From Trichobilharzia regenti (taxonomy: Eukaryota > Platyhelminthes > Trematoda > Strigeidida > Schistosomatidae), in assembly GCA_944472135.2 (NCBI GenBank), contig OX235262.1:82992903-83056902 (forward strand): a stretch of DNA of 64,000 nucleotides, in the 5' to 3' direction. Shown piece by piece: positions 29,770 to 40,130 of the stretch. A program made the position numbers and the translations under genes. Below the pieces are notes generated by a model, which was not told the DNA's origin, did no database searches, and was given only the letters and a program-made list of their open reading frames with translations. Numbering within the stretch: position 1 is the first letter of the stretch; each line of letters opens with the position of its first letter.

Positions 29770-32430
29770 GTGAGGCTAGCAACCCCACCCTGTAAACAAA
29801 ATTGCTACAGAAACTTCAGCAAAATGAACCTCTTTGCACCAAAAGAAAAAGTCTGTGTGGGAACATGGAACGTCCGAACTATGTACGAGACTGGGAAAGC
29901 TGCCCAGATCGCCAACGAGATGAAAAGATACGGAATCCAAGTGCTGGGAATATGTGAAAGCAGATGGAATGGGAGTGGACTCACCAAATTGTCAACGGGT
30001 GAGTCAGTGATCTACTCCGGTCACCCAGAAGATAACCACACGCACACCGAGGGCGTGGCTATCATGATGTCACCAACGGCAACGAAAGCCCTGATACAAT
30101 GGGAGGCGATTTCGTCCAGGATAATGACCGCCAGATTCAACTCCAAAGGAAGGAAAGTGTCAATCATACAATGTTATGCACCCACAAACAACGCAGACCT
30201 CGAAAAGAAAGAAGAATTCTACAGGCAACTACAGGCAACAATGGACAATACTCCAGCTGGCGACATGAAAATACTAATGGGAGACATGAACGCCAAACTG
30301 GGACCAGACAACACAGGAAGGGAACTCATCATGGGTAGAGAAGCTCTAGGAGAAATGAATGAAAATGGAGAACTCTTCGCCGACTTCTGCGCCTTCAACG
30401 AACTAGTGATTGGTGGCAGTGTATACAAGCACAAAGATATCCACAAGGCTACATGGGTGTCACCAGACGGGCAAACCAAAAACCAAATCGACTTCATCTC
30501 AATCTCAAGGAAGTGGAGGCGCAGCCTACTGGACACAAAAGCAAGAAGAGGAGCAGACGTTGGCTCAGACCACTATCTCGTACAAGGGACAATCCAAATC
30601 AAATTAAAAGCTTTCAGGGAATCAGGAGCTGCAGATAGACCACAAGCCAAGGACCAGGCTACAAAGGACATCTTCATTGCAAGCATAAAGGACAAAGCCG
30701 AGACACAAATCAACACCAGCGAAAAGGTCAGCGTCGAAAAGCACTGGAACAACTTGAAAACGGTGTGGAGCCAAACCTGCATAGAAATTCTAGGCAGAAA
30801 AAAGAGACAGGACAAACAGTGGCTCACTACGGACACTTGGAAACTAATAGAAGAGAGAAGGACAGTGAAACAAAAGATTATCCAGTGCACTGACGAGCAA
30901 CAAAAACAGGAGCTGAATGCAAGCTACAATACACTGAACAAAAGAGTGAAGAAGAGTGCCAGGGAAGACAAAAGAAAATATTATGAAACCATGGCAAACG
31001 AAGCAGAACAAGCTGCAGGCAAAGGAGACCTCGCCACACTCTACCAAACAACTAGGCACCTATCGGGCAAACGTTCGACACAGATTAAGCCAATAAAGGA
31101 CGACAATGGAAAGTCAATCACCAAAGAGGTGGAACAGAGAAAGCACTGGGCTGAACACTTCAAAAGACTTCTAAATCGTCCGCCACCTACAACACGCCCA
31201 ACAATACCAACAACGGAAGCAGAACTACCAGTGAACACTGACCCCCCGACGAAATCAGAAGTCCTGAATGCAATCAAGATGCTAAAAGCTGGGAAAACAC
31301 CAGGACCAGATGGAATCCCAGCAGAAGCTTTGAAAATAGACCCAGAGACAACAGCGGACTTGATGACACCACTGCTGGAGAAGGTGTGGAAAGAGGGCAA
31401 AGTACCCGAGGATTGGAAGAACGGATACTTATTCAAACTTCCAAAGAAAGGAGACTTAAGTCAATGTAAAAACTGGCGTGGAATTATGCTTCTGTCCATT
31501 CCAAGCAAGATACTAAGTCGCATCATCCTGGAGAGAATCAAACAAGCCCTAGATGAAAAACTTCGTCCGGAACAGGCTGGATTCAGGAGAAACAAATCAT
31601 GTATTGATCAAATCGCCACTCTACGGATCATCATTGAACAAAGCTTGGAATGGCAGTCACCTCTCTATCTCAACTTCATCGACTTTGAAAAGGCCTTCGA
31701 CAGCGTCGATCGAGAGGTCATTTGGAAACTACTTCGCTACTACGGGGTCCCATCGACAATTATACATCTCATCCAACAGTTATACGACAATGCTGCATGC
31801 CAAGTAATCCACAACGGGAAACTTACGGAAGCCTTCGAAGTGAGGACGGGAGTGAGGCAAGGCTGTCTACTATCACCAATGATCTTCCTGATTGCAATTG
31901 ATTGGATAATGCGACAGACAACGGGCAACGAGGGAACAGGCATAAAATGGACTGACACAAAAGACTTGGAGGATCTGGATTTCGCCGATGATATATGTCT
32001 GATTTCCCACAAACTGGAAGATATGCAAGTGAAAAGTAACAAGTTGGCAGAAGAAGCATCAAAGATAGGACTTCACGTGAACATAGATAAAACAGAGGCA
32101 ATGAAGATTCCTGGCCAACATCAACAGCAGCAACAACAACAGACAACAATCAGCATAAATGGGAAGAACCTGAAAGAAACAACCTCCTTCACCTACCTGG
32201 GAAGCATCGTTTCAACTACAGGCGGAACTGACGAGGATATCAAAGCCAGAATCGGAAAAGCAAGACAAGCTTTCATTACTCTCAAATCTGTGTGGAGGTC
32301 AACAGCACTCAGCATCAAAAATAAGATCCGGATTTTCAACTCCAATGTGAAGTCAGTCAGTGCTACTATACGGATCAGAGACTTGGCGAGTCATAAAGAG
32401 CATCTCAAACAAACTTCAGACCTTCATTAA
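29770..32430 (+). CDS. RTE endonuclease-reverse transcriptase, 886 codons
   Basis: The reading frame opens at 29770, but the likelier start is the second methionine at residue 19 (29824), just before GTWNVRTMYETGK. Endonuclease residues: E63 in ICESRW, Y136 in CYAPT, D172 and N174 in GDMNAKLG, D241 in QIDFIS and H268 in GSDH. The RT spans about 500-800: GPDGIPAEALK, PEDWKNGYLFKLPKKGD, D638 and D644 in NFIDFEKAFDSVD, GVRQGCLLSPMIF and FADD at 738-741. All named catalytic residues are intact. Near residue 855 the frame leaves the conserved path: the expected VLLYGSETW appears in the +1 frame and this ORF stops 25 codons later. Confidence 0.93.
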   Translation: MRLATPPCKQNCYRNFSKMNLFAPKEKVCVGTWNVRTMYETGKAAQIANEMKRYGIQVLGICESRWNGSGLTKLSTGESVIYSGHPEDNHTHTEGVAIMMSPTATKALIQWEAISSRIMTARFNSKGRKVSIIQCYAPTNNADLEKKEEFYRQLQATMDNTPAGDMKILMGDMNAKLGPDNTGRELIMGREALGEMNENGELFADFCAFNELVIGGSVYKHKDIHKATWVSPDGQTKNQIDFISISRKWRRSLLDTKARRGADVGSDHYLVQGTIQIKLKAFRESGAADRPQAKDQATKDIFIASIKDKAETQINTSEKVSVEKHWNNLKTVWSQTCIEILGRKKRQDKQWLTTDTWKLIEERRTVKQKIIQCTDEQQKQELNASYNTLNKRVKKSAREDKRKYYETMANEAEQAAGKGDLATLYQTTRHLSGKRSTQIKPIKDDNGKSITKEVEQRKHWAEHFKRLLNRPPPTTRPTIPTTEAELPVNTDPPTKSEVLNAIKMLKAGKTPGPDGIPAEALKIDPETTADLMTPLLEKVWKEGKVPEDWKNGYLFKLPKKGDLSQCKNWRGIMLLSIPSKILSRIILERIKQALDEKLRPEQAGFRRNKSCIDQIATLRIIIEQSLEWQSPLYLNFIDFEKAFDSVDREVIWKLLRYYGVPSTIIHLIQQLYDNAACQVIHNGKLTEAFEVRTGVRQGCLLSPMIFLIAIDWIMRQTTGNEGTGIKWTDTKDLEDLDFADDICLISHKLEDMQVKSNKLAEEASKIGLHVNIDKTEAMKIPGQHQQQQQQQTTISINGKNLKETTSFTYLGSIVSTTGGTDEDIKARIGKARQAFITLKSVWRSTALSIKNKIRIFNSNVKSVSATIRIRDLASHKEHLKQTSDLH

Positions 32431-32755
32431 CAGCTGTCTTCGCTCAATACTCAAGATCAGATGGCCAGAAAAGATCAGCAACAGGGATCTCTGGGAGCGA
32501 ACCAATCAGGAACCGATTGTGAAACAAATAGGCAGGAAGAAATGGAGATGGATTGGCCATACTCTGAGGAAACCATCAAGTGACATCACTAGACAAGCCC
32601 TCGAGTGGAACCCGAAAGGGAAGCGGCGAGTTGGTCGTCAGTGCAAGGGTGACTTGGAGGAGGTCATGCGAGGAGGAGATGAAAGCATGTGGACAGACCT
32701 GGAGCGGGGTGAAAAAGTTGGCAGAAAACAAAAGGCAATGGAGGTGCGCAGCTGA
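32360..32755 (+). CDS. RTE C-terminal region in the +1 frame
   Basis: This frame continues the RTE protein after the shift at about 32355: LLYGSETWRVIKSISNKLQT, RWPEKISNRDLW, GRKKWRWIGHTLRK and GKRRVGRQ, about 130 codons without a stop. The block is conserved in other RTE elements as the C-terminal extension of the RT. It has no ATG at its beginning, so expression would require frameshifting. The same shift occurs in three other copies here. Confidence 0.8.
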   Translation: MLLYGSETWRVIKSISNKLQTFINSCLRSILKIRWPEKISNRDLWERTNQEPIVKQIGRKKWRWIGHTLRKPSSDITRQALEWNPKGKRRVGRQCKGDLEEVMRGGDESMWTDLERGEKVGRKQKAMEVRS

Positions 32756-32779
32756 AGCCCTATGTTCCTCTAGGAACAG

Positions 32780-33403
32780 GTATAAGAGCGAAACAGAATG
32801 GGTAATGGTAGAAAGAAATATGAAAGATTACAGAGACTGAATACATCTGCGCTGGCCATTGACAACGATTTTGAGCCATGTCACCTATTGTCTCCAGCCA
32901 TTGATTCCTAGAGTCCCGAGGGCCTCAACCCAGAAGTTTGCATCTCCCTACCTGACTCAGTTTAACTGTCAAGGATTTCATGGATTGATGAGGCCATGTT
33001 TTTGTTTGGTCACCACTTACTCTTTTCCAACCTGCACCTATATCAGCTAGTAATGCCCGTCGGGGAAGGCGATGGTTAGGCATGAGCAGCATGTGACCTA
33101 GCCATCTCAATCTATGTAACTTTATAGCCTCGTCGATTGATTTTCCTTCTTTGCCCAACACTCTACGCCTAACGTCAACATCACTTACCTTATTAAACCA
33201 CTTAACGTGAGAAAGAGATCGCAGACATCTATGATCGAAAGCAGTCAACCTTTTCATGTCTTCAACTCGCAGTGGTCATGTTTCAGAGTCATAGAGAAGG
33301 ACGGAGCGAACTGCTGAGCAGTACACACGTCCCTTGGTTGATAGCCGGATGTCACGCCTACGCCAGAGATGGTGTAAGTCAGCGAAAGCAGCTCGAGCAT
33401 TTC
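32780..33403 (-). mobile_element. Fragment of the second RTE lineage, minus strand
   Basis: On the minus strand it encodes HHLWRRRDIRLSTKGRVY, then MKRLTAFDHRCLRSLSHVKW, HRLRWLGHMLLMPNHRLPRR and GDMAQNR, with one or two stops, and then the lineage's 3' end. It abuts the 3' end of the plus-strand RTE on one side and the 107-base hairpin on the other. Confidence 0.85.
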
Positions 33404-33627
33404 GCAGTATCACGTAGTAGTTTCTAGGCTCTTTCTATTATTGTCTCACTGATTGCTTGTCATTTTCGGTTTATTTTGTTGATCACGGAGTGACTTCGAA
33501 GAATATTTGAATCACAGTACTCAAATATTCTTCGAAGTCACTCCGTGATCAACAAAATAAACCGAAAATGACAATCAATCAGTAAAACAATAATAGAAAG
33601 AGCTTAGAAACTATTACGTGATACTGC
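33404..33627. repeat. 107-base inverted repeat with 10-base loop
   Basis: The left arm 33404-33510 begins GCAGTATCACG and ends AAGAATATTTGA; the right arm 33521-33627 is its reverse complement with about five mismatches. The loop is ATCACAGTAC. RNA or single-stranded DNA would fold into a very stable hairpin. No coding content or known terminal motif is seen. Confidence 0.9.
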
Positions 33628-33631
33628 GAAT

Positions 33632-33873
33632 TGTTTTTAATTTTTATCCCTTTGCGTTCCCAGTGGAATTTAGGGTTTCAAGCCAGAAGTTTGAAGTTTC
33701 AGTAGAAGTGGTGTTTATTTTTAGGGGATGGGCTCGCTAGCCACATGCCCAACCTTCCCTCTTTACCAGTCTTATTACTGGTTTAGTGAAGTAAAGGAGT
33801 GCATCGGCCGCGGATCGAACTCCTGACCACATGCTAGGTTGGCGAGTATTCTACCGCTGTGCCACCGACACAA
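33632..33873 (-). repeat. tRNA-derived SINE with 13-base target duplication
   Basis: On the minus strand: head GTCGGTGGCACAGCGGTAGA, B-box-like GGAGTTCGATCC, RTE-leader-like body (GGTTGGGCATGTGGCTAGCG) and RTE-like end (AAATTCCACTGGGAACGCAA). It is flanked by TGATACTGCGAAT at 33619-33631 and 33874-33886. The left duplication overlaps the outer end of the hairpin, so the SINE arrived after the hairpin existed. Confidence 0.88.
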
Positions 33874-34094
33874 TGATACTGCGAATATGTGCTTCTAACT
33901 TTCATCTAAAAATCAAAAACCAACCATCCTAAACAACAAAAAGCTTTTTAAAAATGTCATGCAAATTTGATAAATGAACCGGTTATATGAACACGAATTA
34001 GCGACAATCCTCTTTATACAACTGACTAAGAAGTGTCTACCAAACAGTGTACGTAAAACAAACTGGGTTATTGATTATATTTTTCATGACAAAC

Positions 34095-34295
34095 CTTATA
34101 CTTTGGCTTCGGAAATTGATAGTCAATTGGTCGACAGCGAAAATTAAACGATTCACGATCATGACTTTTACTGGTGTTGAAAGCCCTCCAAACTGATCGA
34201 TGAACTTGATTTTTTTCTGTATCCAAACCAGAAAAGACTACAAGCGGCTTAGGTTTGCAACATAGCTCTTCAGGTAGTTTCTCAATGTGTTGCAT
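34095..34295 (-). CDS. TRAPPC11: TRAPPC11 exon 1 (residues 1-67)
   Basis: This exon starts with ATG at 34295 and encodes 67 codons ending at a GTTTGT donor in phase 0. The blocks EELCCKPKPLVVFSGLD and NQVHRSVWRAF match the N-terminus of metazoan TRAPPC11. The ATG is the first one in frame, and it lies directly behind two splice-acceptor-like AG sites, so the start is well supported. The 5.7-kb intron that follows holds two RTE lineages, a hairpin and a SINE. Confidence 0.93.
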
Positions 34296-34310
34296 TCTAC
34301 AGTCTGTAAC
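34296..34310 (-). promoter_or_regulatory. Splice-acceptor-like site abutting the TRAPPC11 ATG
   Basis: On the minus strand the sequence TTTTGTTACAG is followed by ACTGTAG and one base before the ATG. Two candidate AG acceptors lie 8 and 1 bases upstream of the start codon. This would fit a 5' UTR intron or spliced-leader trans-splicing, which schistosomes use on a subset of genes. Which one applies cannot be decided from sequence. Confidence 0.5.
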
Positions 34311-37079
34311 AAAATATGCGGAATAACAAAAAAAATTTCACTTTAATGTATGCTGAAGACAAACTACGCATAGAAAGATGCAGAAGGTACACATAACGAA
34401 AATGTACATGCTTTCAGCTGAACTAATCAGTGTCAAGAAAGGGGGAAGCAATCAATAACAACTTATTAAGATTATTATCAAGACATGTTTTGAGTGTTTA
34501 CATTAAAAACGAAACCACTTTATTCAGCCCTTTTAACTAATAATCTGTTGGTTTGTTTCTTTATGGTACTCATATTTTCTCACCATTGACTACACTCATC
34601 ATCCCTTGAAACTTATACTTTTTGTTGATTGTGAAAACAATTACATTATTGAACTAATTCTTAATGACTGCACAATTTATATGGATTTAAATGGAAATCA
34701 AAACTCACTGTTACTCCACCTTTTAACTGCACTACAAAACATTTCCTGATATAATTCTAATTTACCTTTACTGTGTACTGAGTGCAAAAATAACTGATTA
34801 CAATATCTGCCAGGATTCATCCTCAGTCTCTTTACCCTAACGCTGCAGAGACTTTTTTAAGCATCTTCGTGGATGTGTTAACTTGAATTAGGCTAATTAA
34901 ATTAATCAGTTCCATTTTATTATTTTCTGGGAGTTAAATAGTATCCACAACTGTGTTCGAAGAGTGTTAAAGGCGTTAAGATGAATGTTCTGATAATTAT
35001 TTATGCAGCTCATGTGTGATTTTAAAATCTCCATTATTAACATATCGAAAAGTAGCTAACTTGTAGTTTTCCCAAGACTACAAACCAGGATGCACACACA
35101 TCTGCTGAGCAACATCATGGTCACAAACCATTGGTTGTTAAACTACCATTATAACTAATCAAGTTTCCCTGAGTTTCTTTAACTCTACCACACCTTGGTT
35201 TGATTACTATTAAGTCTCTTTAGCTATAACTCTATTATCTGAAAATTCACCAGGTCTTTTCTGTTAAACTAATTTCACTATTGCTAGCAAATATTTAATG
35301 CTTCAACGCCACAAAATAAAACAGTACAATATCTGGCATGCAGTTCTTACTGATTAATTCCCAGGGTCACTCTGTGAGAGCTTTTCCCTTTTATACAGAG
35401 AAGAGACTTTGAAATTACCATTTCTTAAAGTTATTTTATAGGAATAATTGGAGGTAATATCACTAGGGCTAAAATCTTAAAAAGATTAAGGGAATTCTTA
35501 GGAAGGAAATACAGACTAAAGGGAAATGTAACTTTGTCCTCGCAGAGATCAGTGAAGTAAGAAATCCCGTTGTACAATACTAAGTCTCCTTCCCTTACTT
35601 TCTATCAATAAAATGACGACAGATTATACGTTATCCCGTCTTCAGAGGAAATATATATGGCGATGAAGATGACTATTTCATCATACAGGTACTAACACAA
35701 GCATAAGTTGGACAAATTATCAGACAGAAATTAACAACATTAAAAGCACATTCATGGGTATTAGTTATGATGGTACACATGTCCATTAGGCCACTAACTA
35801 CTAATAAAGGCTTAAAACATTGGAATATGAGTCACCATAATTCATGATCTTAAAAACCCCCAGCAGATTGTAAACACTGACTCTTAAATACCTATGGAAG
35901 CTCCAATAAACAAATCTTCGATACACAGTACACGACATCAATCGCAATATGATAGTACAAAAGTTAACCTGCGTTTCAATTATAGTATATTAAAAACAAT
36001 TGAAAAGTATGCACCGGAATGCTCGTATCTATTTATTTCTCATTTACAAACGACCACTACAGAATGAAGAAACTCCGTTCAAACACTGTTTGGTGCACTG
36101 TTTCGAGCTGACATAACTTTCCAACTTTTATAAAAAGAATACTGTGTACCAAATACCTGAATAAAACAAGCAAAGGACGCCTGTAGAAGCAAATAATGGA
36201 TATAAATTCCTTCCAGCTAATGTTACTGGGAGAAATAAGTACCTCAGGTATAAGACAATCACATTTTAAAATCCCAACGCGCAGTGAACTATTCCAAGAG
36301 CAAACAATAGACACCAAAGCCGAACGACCTTCAGTCAGATCGGTCAACATAACGAATGAACGCCATTCATAATAATCTTTGCAAGTTTCACCTAGATTTA
36401 GTTTTTGACTTCTGTGTGGAAAATAGGTTGGTTGTGGGGGAGGGGGTACTAACAGATGGATATGTGGAGGTGAAATTAGTACCAGGCTTTCGATGATTAT
36501 GCATTTAGACAAAACCACTGTTAAATCACTAAGTCTGTAATCGTTGGTTAGTCGTAAATTATGGTGATTTTTTTACTACCTTCCTCTTGAAATCAAAACT
36601 CTGCTTCGGTAAACGATAAACAGCCACTTAGATTAACTTTTGTTTCGACACCGCTTCCATATGTCAACAGACACTCCTATGAGTTACTGGGACCGATTTT
36701 TACAACATATTATGATATGCCCAGTAAAATTCATTTTTGTTACATTTATATTGCAAAAACATTTTTTGTTGATTAAATATCAACTTTTCACGTAGAACCT
36801 GATTGGTTCACTCAAGGTCGTCTGAAGTTGGTATCTGTTTTTTACTGTTGCCTCTAATTTTTCTCAGAATTTACCAAGGGTGGAACTGAGTGGCGATATT
36901 TGCCCAACGAAAGCCGAGAACCGGCAAAGTTAAACTATTATAGAAAAACCAGTTGCATTGAACAACCAACCAGGACTCAGGTGCAAAACAGTCGCATAAT
37001 CGTTGGAAAATACACTAAAATGTATTGCGACCATGATATTAACAATGTATATTTGTAGATTATGTGTTGTTACAGTGTC
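34311..37079. other. Region upstream of TRAPPC11, no gene recognised
   Basis: This 2.8-kb stretch should contain the TRAPPC11 promoter and perhaps a 5' UTR exon. No TATA box can be chosen with confidence in the AT-rich background. A 153-codon minus-strand frame at 36057-36518 shows no recognisable domain and has low-complexity proline near its start; I do not call it a gene. Confidence 0.5.
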
Positions 37080-37430
37080 CCCTAGTCACTGCAAAGATGA
37101 TCTATAGAGAAATCGTACCATGCGTGATGTATCCATTCATCCAGGTGTCTGTAGGTCATGGTACTTTGAGATCCATTGATATTTCTGACACTATTCCTCG
37201 TCCTACTCCTAACTCTAACCATAATCATAACTCCTAACCCTAACTTTAACGCTAAACCCAAACTTAGCCCTGGAAAATAAGTGGAATACTGTATTTGCCT
37301 TCTCAAAGTCCAAAAGGAAGGCATGATTTGGTTTGGAATGACATTTTATGGCACTCTCCGTGTCTCATCGGCTCTAAAAGGCCAACTTTTGAAGGACCTA
37401 GACTTTGGTTATGATACTTCGCCCAAGAAG
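37080..37430 (-). repeat. Second copy of the TTAGGG-cored repeat
   Basis: On the minus strand it has the same block order as 24249-24946: AATCATGCCTTCC, AGGCAAATACAGTATTCCAC, a degenerate TTAGGG tract (about 37205-37270) and AATGGATCTCAAAGTACCAT running on to ATGACCTACAG without interruption. It gives the uninterrupted reference for the other copy. Confidence 0.75.
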
Positions 37431-39064
37431 CGTTTTCTAACCACCTACAGGAAAGGAAAACCGATCATTTTCATTCATACTGAACCCTATAGTGTTTCTT
37501 AGGTGATGACTAACGCATCACAGTAAGTGAATGAAGAGAAAAAGTGGTAAAACATGCAGCAAGCAGGTCATTTTTGACGTATGAGGTGTGGGCGAACGTA
37601 GACATATGCAGCATGATGTCTCACTCCCTCTACTTCAATAAACGAACCCTCCACTCTCACACATACGGTGAGTAAACACCTATCCCACGCACTTTTCCCT
37701 ATGTATCTCATTAAAGTTTCGAATTCCCAACTTTTCCTAATTTATTCAACAGATACATTCCACGCGTGGAGTATGAGTATTCCGACATCTTGTCTATTTC
37801 CACGAATATATTTTCTGATTGCGATTGCTCTTTCACCTGTGAGATTTGATTACTTGCAATTAAATCATTCTACTCATATCACAAATGCTGTTAAAACGGT
37901 TCCCACTTTAGAAAGTACGAAAGAAAGCTCCATTTCTCAGTGAATACATTATTATTGTTTCTTGTCTATCTAACATCTCACCATTTATGGTTAAAAAAAT
38001 TCACACTGGTATCGAGCTTAATTACGCTATGGCTACGAATTATTTCGGGAGAAAAACAAGAAAACACACTTGAGTTACTGCTGAAACGCTACGACAAAAT
38101 AACGCGCTCTTCAGCTTAAATGTCCAATAGTCGTTGACAGGCTTCACTAAGCCTTGAGGTCCGTTTTCCCGCTAGACACATGTTATGGAGTCCTGAAAAA
38201 TATATCTGTTCAGAATTTTTTAGATCTCACGAGTAAAAAACACTGAACGTGACATCTCTTTAGGACGATTCACGATAAAGTACACGTAACTCTGGAGTAC
38301 AGTCTACAATACAGCATGCCGCTCGTCACTTTGTCTTCTCACTCGTCCACACGGCTTAACTGTTTCACTACTAACCGCGCTGTTTCCTTCAGAACTTCAC
38401 GGAGACCTCTCGTCCCCGCCCGAAGACTAATCTACAACCGGTGCACAACTTCTATTAGTCGACACGGCCCCAGCAGAGAACACTCCTGTGGATTATAACA
38501 GCGGTTTGTGACAGAGGATTTTAACCGTATCATTAAGTAACCACCCATTTTTTCGACTTTCTGAATGTATCTTTTATGATACACTGTCACAAAATTCTTC
38601 CAGTAACTTGAATTTTTATTCCGATATTTTGTACCGATAGCAGCATCCTCACTAAGTCCACTAAAATGGCGCTTTAAAATACTCTCAGCTTTTAGGCAGA
38701 TTCCTGCACCACCTACTTCACTGACTGTCGCAGAAGATGTACGTTATTTGGTAATAATGCATGCATCTTACTAGAGTACCTCTACTTGGACTTGCAATTT
38801 TTGTTTCACATGGAAATCCTCCAGTAAACATATATACATTTTGACTTACGAACCACCAAGTGGGATCGAAGCGAGTCTGGAGACGAAATAGACTGCAAAA
38901 AGCAAGGTGGCGCAAGGACAGTGGGTATAGGGAAGTTAAGACAGCTAGAGAACATGTACACTTAATAGAGATACACTGGAATTAGACAACTGGTAGGGAT
39001 TGAAGCAGTTAGAAAAACTACGCTTTGAGTTGGCCATGAAACTATCTGCAAGAGTTGGTGTGTA
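37431..39064. other. Intergenic, nothing recognised
   Basis: Several frames of 60-90 codons exist on both strands but none shows a domain, signal peptide or splice pattern I can defend. Confidence 0.4.
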
Positions 39065-39440
39065 AGGTCAGGAATTTTTTCGAGTTTGACCACGGAGTGA
39101 TATCACTTGGACAACCTTCGAAAACCAAGGAGTATTGCACAGTTGTTTTACACTAGTTTGGGAGTCATCGGGAGTCATCACCGGGGTTCGAACCCGGGAC
39201 CTTCTAGTTACAAAGCAAGTTTGTATACCATTCAGCCACTGGGGCCTGATTCAATGGCCCATGATTTCCAACTTCTACCATTTTATGATTTAGCGTGACC
39301 ACCAATCAATTTCATCGCCAGGAAATCCACCCTCACACATGACTGGATGGACCTCATTGGTCACTACTTCTCACTGGAATCCCAAGAAATTCAGTCTTGT
39401 AGCAGGTCATTAGACGGCATCCGACTGATTTATTGGAGTT
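39065..39440 (-). repeat. Sm-alpha-like SINE with intact B box
   Basis: On the minus strand: leader TCAGTCGGATGCCGTCTAAT, head CAGTGGCTGAATGGTATACA and B box GGTTCGAACCCCGG. A partial second copy (39460-39560, GTTGATATTCCTTAGTGAAC onward) follows in the same orientation. Confidence 0.75.
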
Positions 39441-39779
39441 GGTCTGTAAGGACTGGATTTGCCTTTTCAAGTTTGACAACAGGTTGATATTCCTTAGTGA
39501 ACCATTGAACAACAAGGAGTATTGGACAGCTAATTCATCCTGATTCGAGAATCATTAACCAGATAAGGCGTGAAAGACTTCCTATTAATTCTCTCCACTA
39601 TCTCAATTCAAGTGCAAGTAAGACTAACTGCTATTTGGTTCGGCATTTATGGTGACCAGTGAGTAATAATAATAATAATAGTATATTCTCATTTTGTACA
39701 TGAGGGATGCCAGTTTACAGGCAACATCAATATGATAAATTACATATACGATTAGCAATCACAATTAATAATAATGTTT

Positions 39780-40130
39780 TAATAAAATACACATTTTTCC
39801 TACTTGTGTAGGACACACCAAATATACAGGCATGGGTAAGAATTATTTAAATTTCATAAATTCGGTTTATGGTTAAGTTACATGGTTGCTGGCGTTTTTG
39901 TCTTAGGTCTGTGGGAACAATATGATAACCAGTCATTCAATGGAGCACGTCATGAAATATAGGAATATTAACTTCGCATTAACAAAAAAACCCAAGTATG
40001 TTTTGGATGGATTAAAAATACTTGGGAAAAAATAAAGCTTGAAGTAATTCCTCAATATAACTTGGGTGTGTACAAATCCGAATCTTATTTTTGATTTGAT
40101 TTATATCCAAATTGGGTAATAAGGAAGCTA
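39780..40130 (+). repeat. Unclassified repeat X, copy 1
   Basis: It shares GTGTAGGACACACCA, ACAGGCATGG, CCCAAGTATG and GAAAAAATAAAGCTTGAAGT in order with 44387-44727. No coding frame is seen. It lies just beyond the 3' end of the CR1-like element but in a different orientation. Confidence 0.65.

Larger units (their letters stand above)
29764..32779 (+). mobile_element. Near full-length RTE-clade LINE
   Basis: The element comprises a short 5' leader (GCGTGAGGCTAGCAACCCCA), the endonuclease-RT ORF and the 3' signature GAAGCCCTATGTTCCTCTAG. No AT tail follows; a minus-oriented piece of another RTE is joined directly at about 32780. The organisation (one ORF, very short UTRs) is that of RTE elements such as the schistosome SR2 family. 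It is antisense within TRAPPC11 intron 1. Confidence 0.9.
68..34295 (-). other. TRAPPC11: TRAPPC11 gene span (13 exons, 3' part outside window)
   Basis: This is the host gene of the window. TRAPPC11 is a subunit of the metazoan TRAPP complex, which acts in ER-to-Golgi and Golgi membrane traffic. Thirteen minus-strand exons carry the conserved protein in collinear order, from PEELCCKPKPLVVFSGLD at the start to the block after LELLGP. Exon lengths (201, 173, 186, 100, 74, 97, 131, 610, 79, 55, 81, 65, 62) sum to 1,914 bases, or 638 codons, and all junction phases agree. The human protein is about 1,130 residues, so roughly half, including the C-terminal gryzun-type region, should lie left of position 1. 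Ten of the 12 introns are 1.1-5.7 kb and most are loaded with transposons; introns 2 and 10 are 52 and 43 bases. Identification rests on remembered similarity to human TRAPPC11. Confidence 0.93.

Noticed and set aside
36057..36518. 153-codon minus-strand ORF upstream of TRAPPC11
   Set aside because: No recognisable domain, low-complexity proline near the start and no splice or promoter context; not enough for a gene call.
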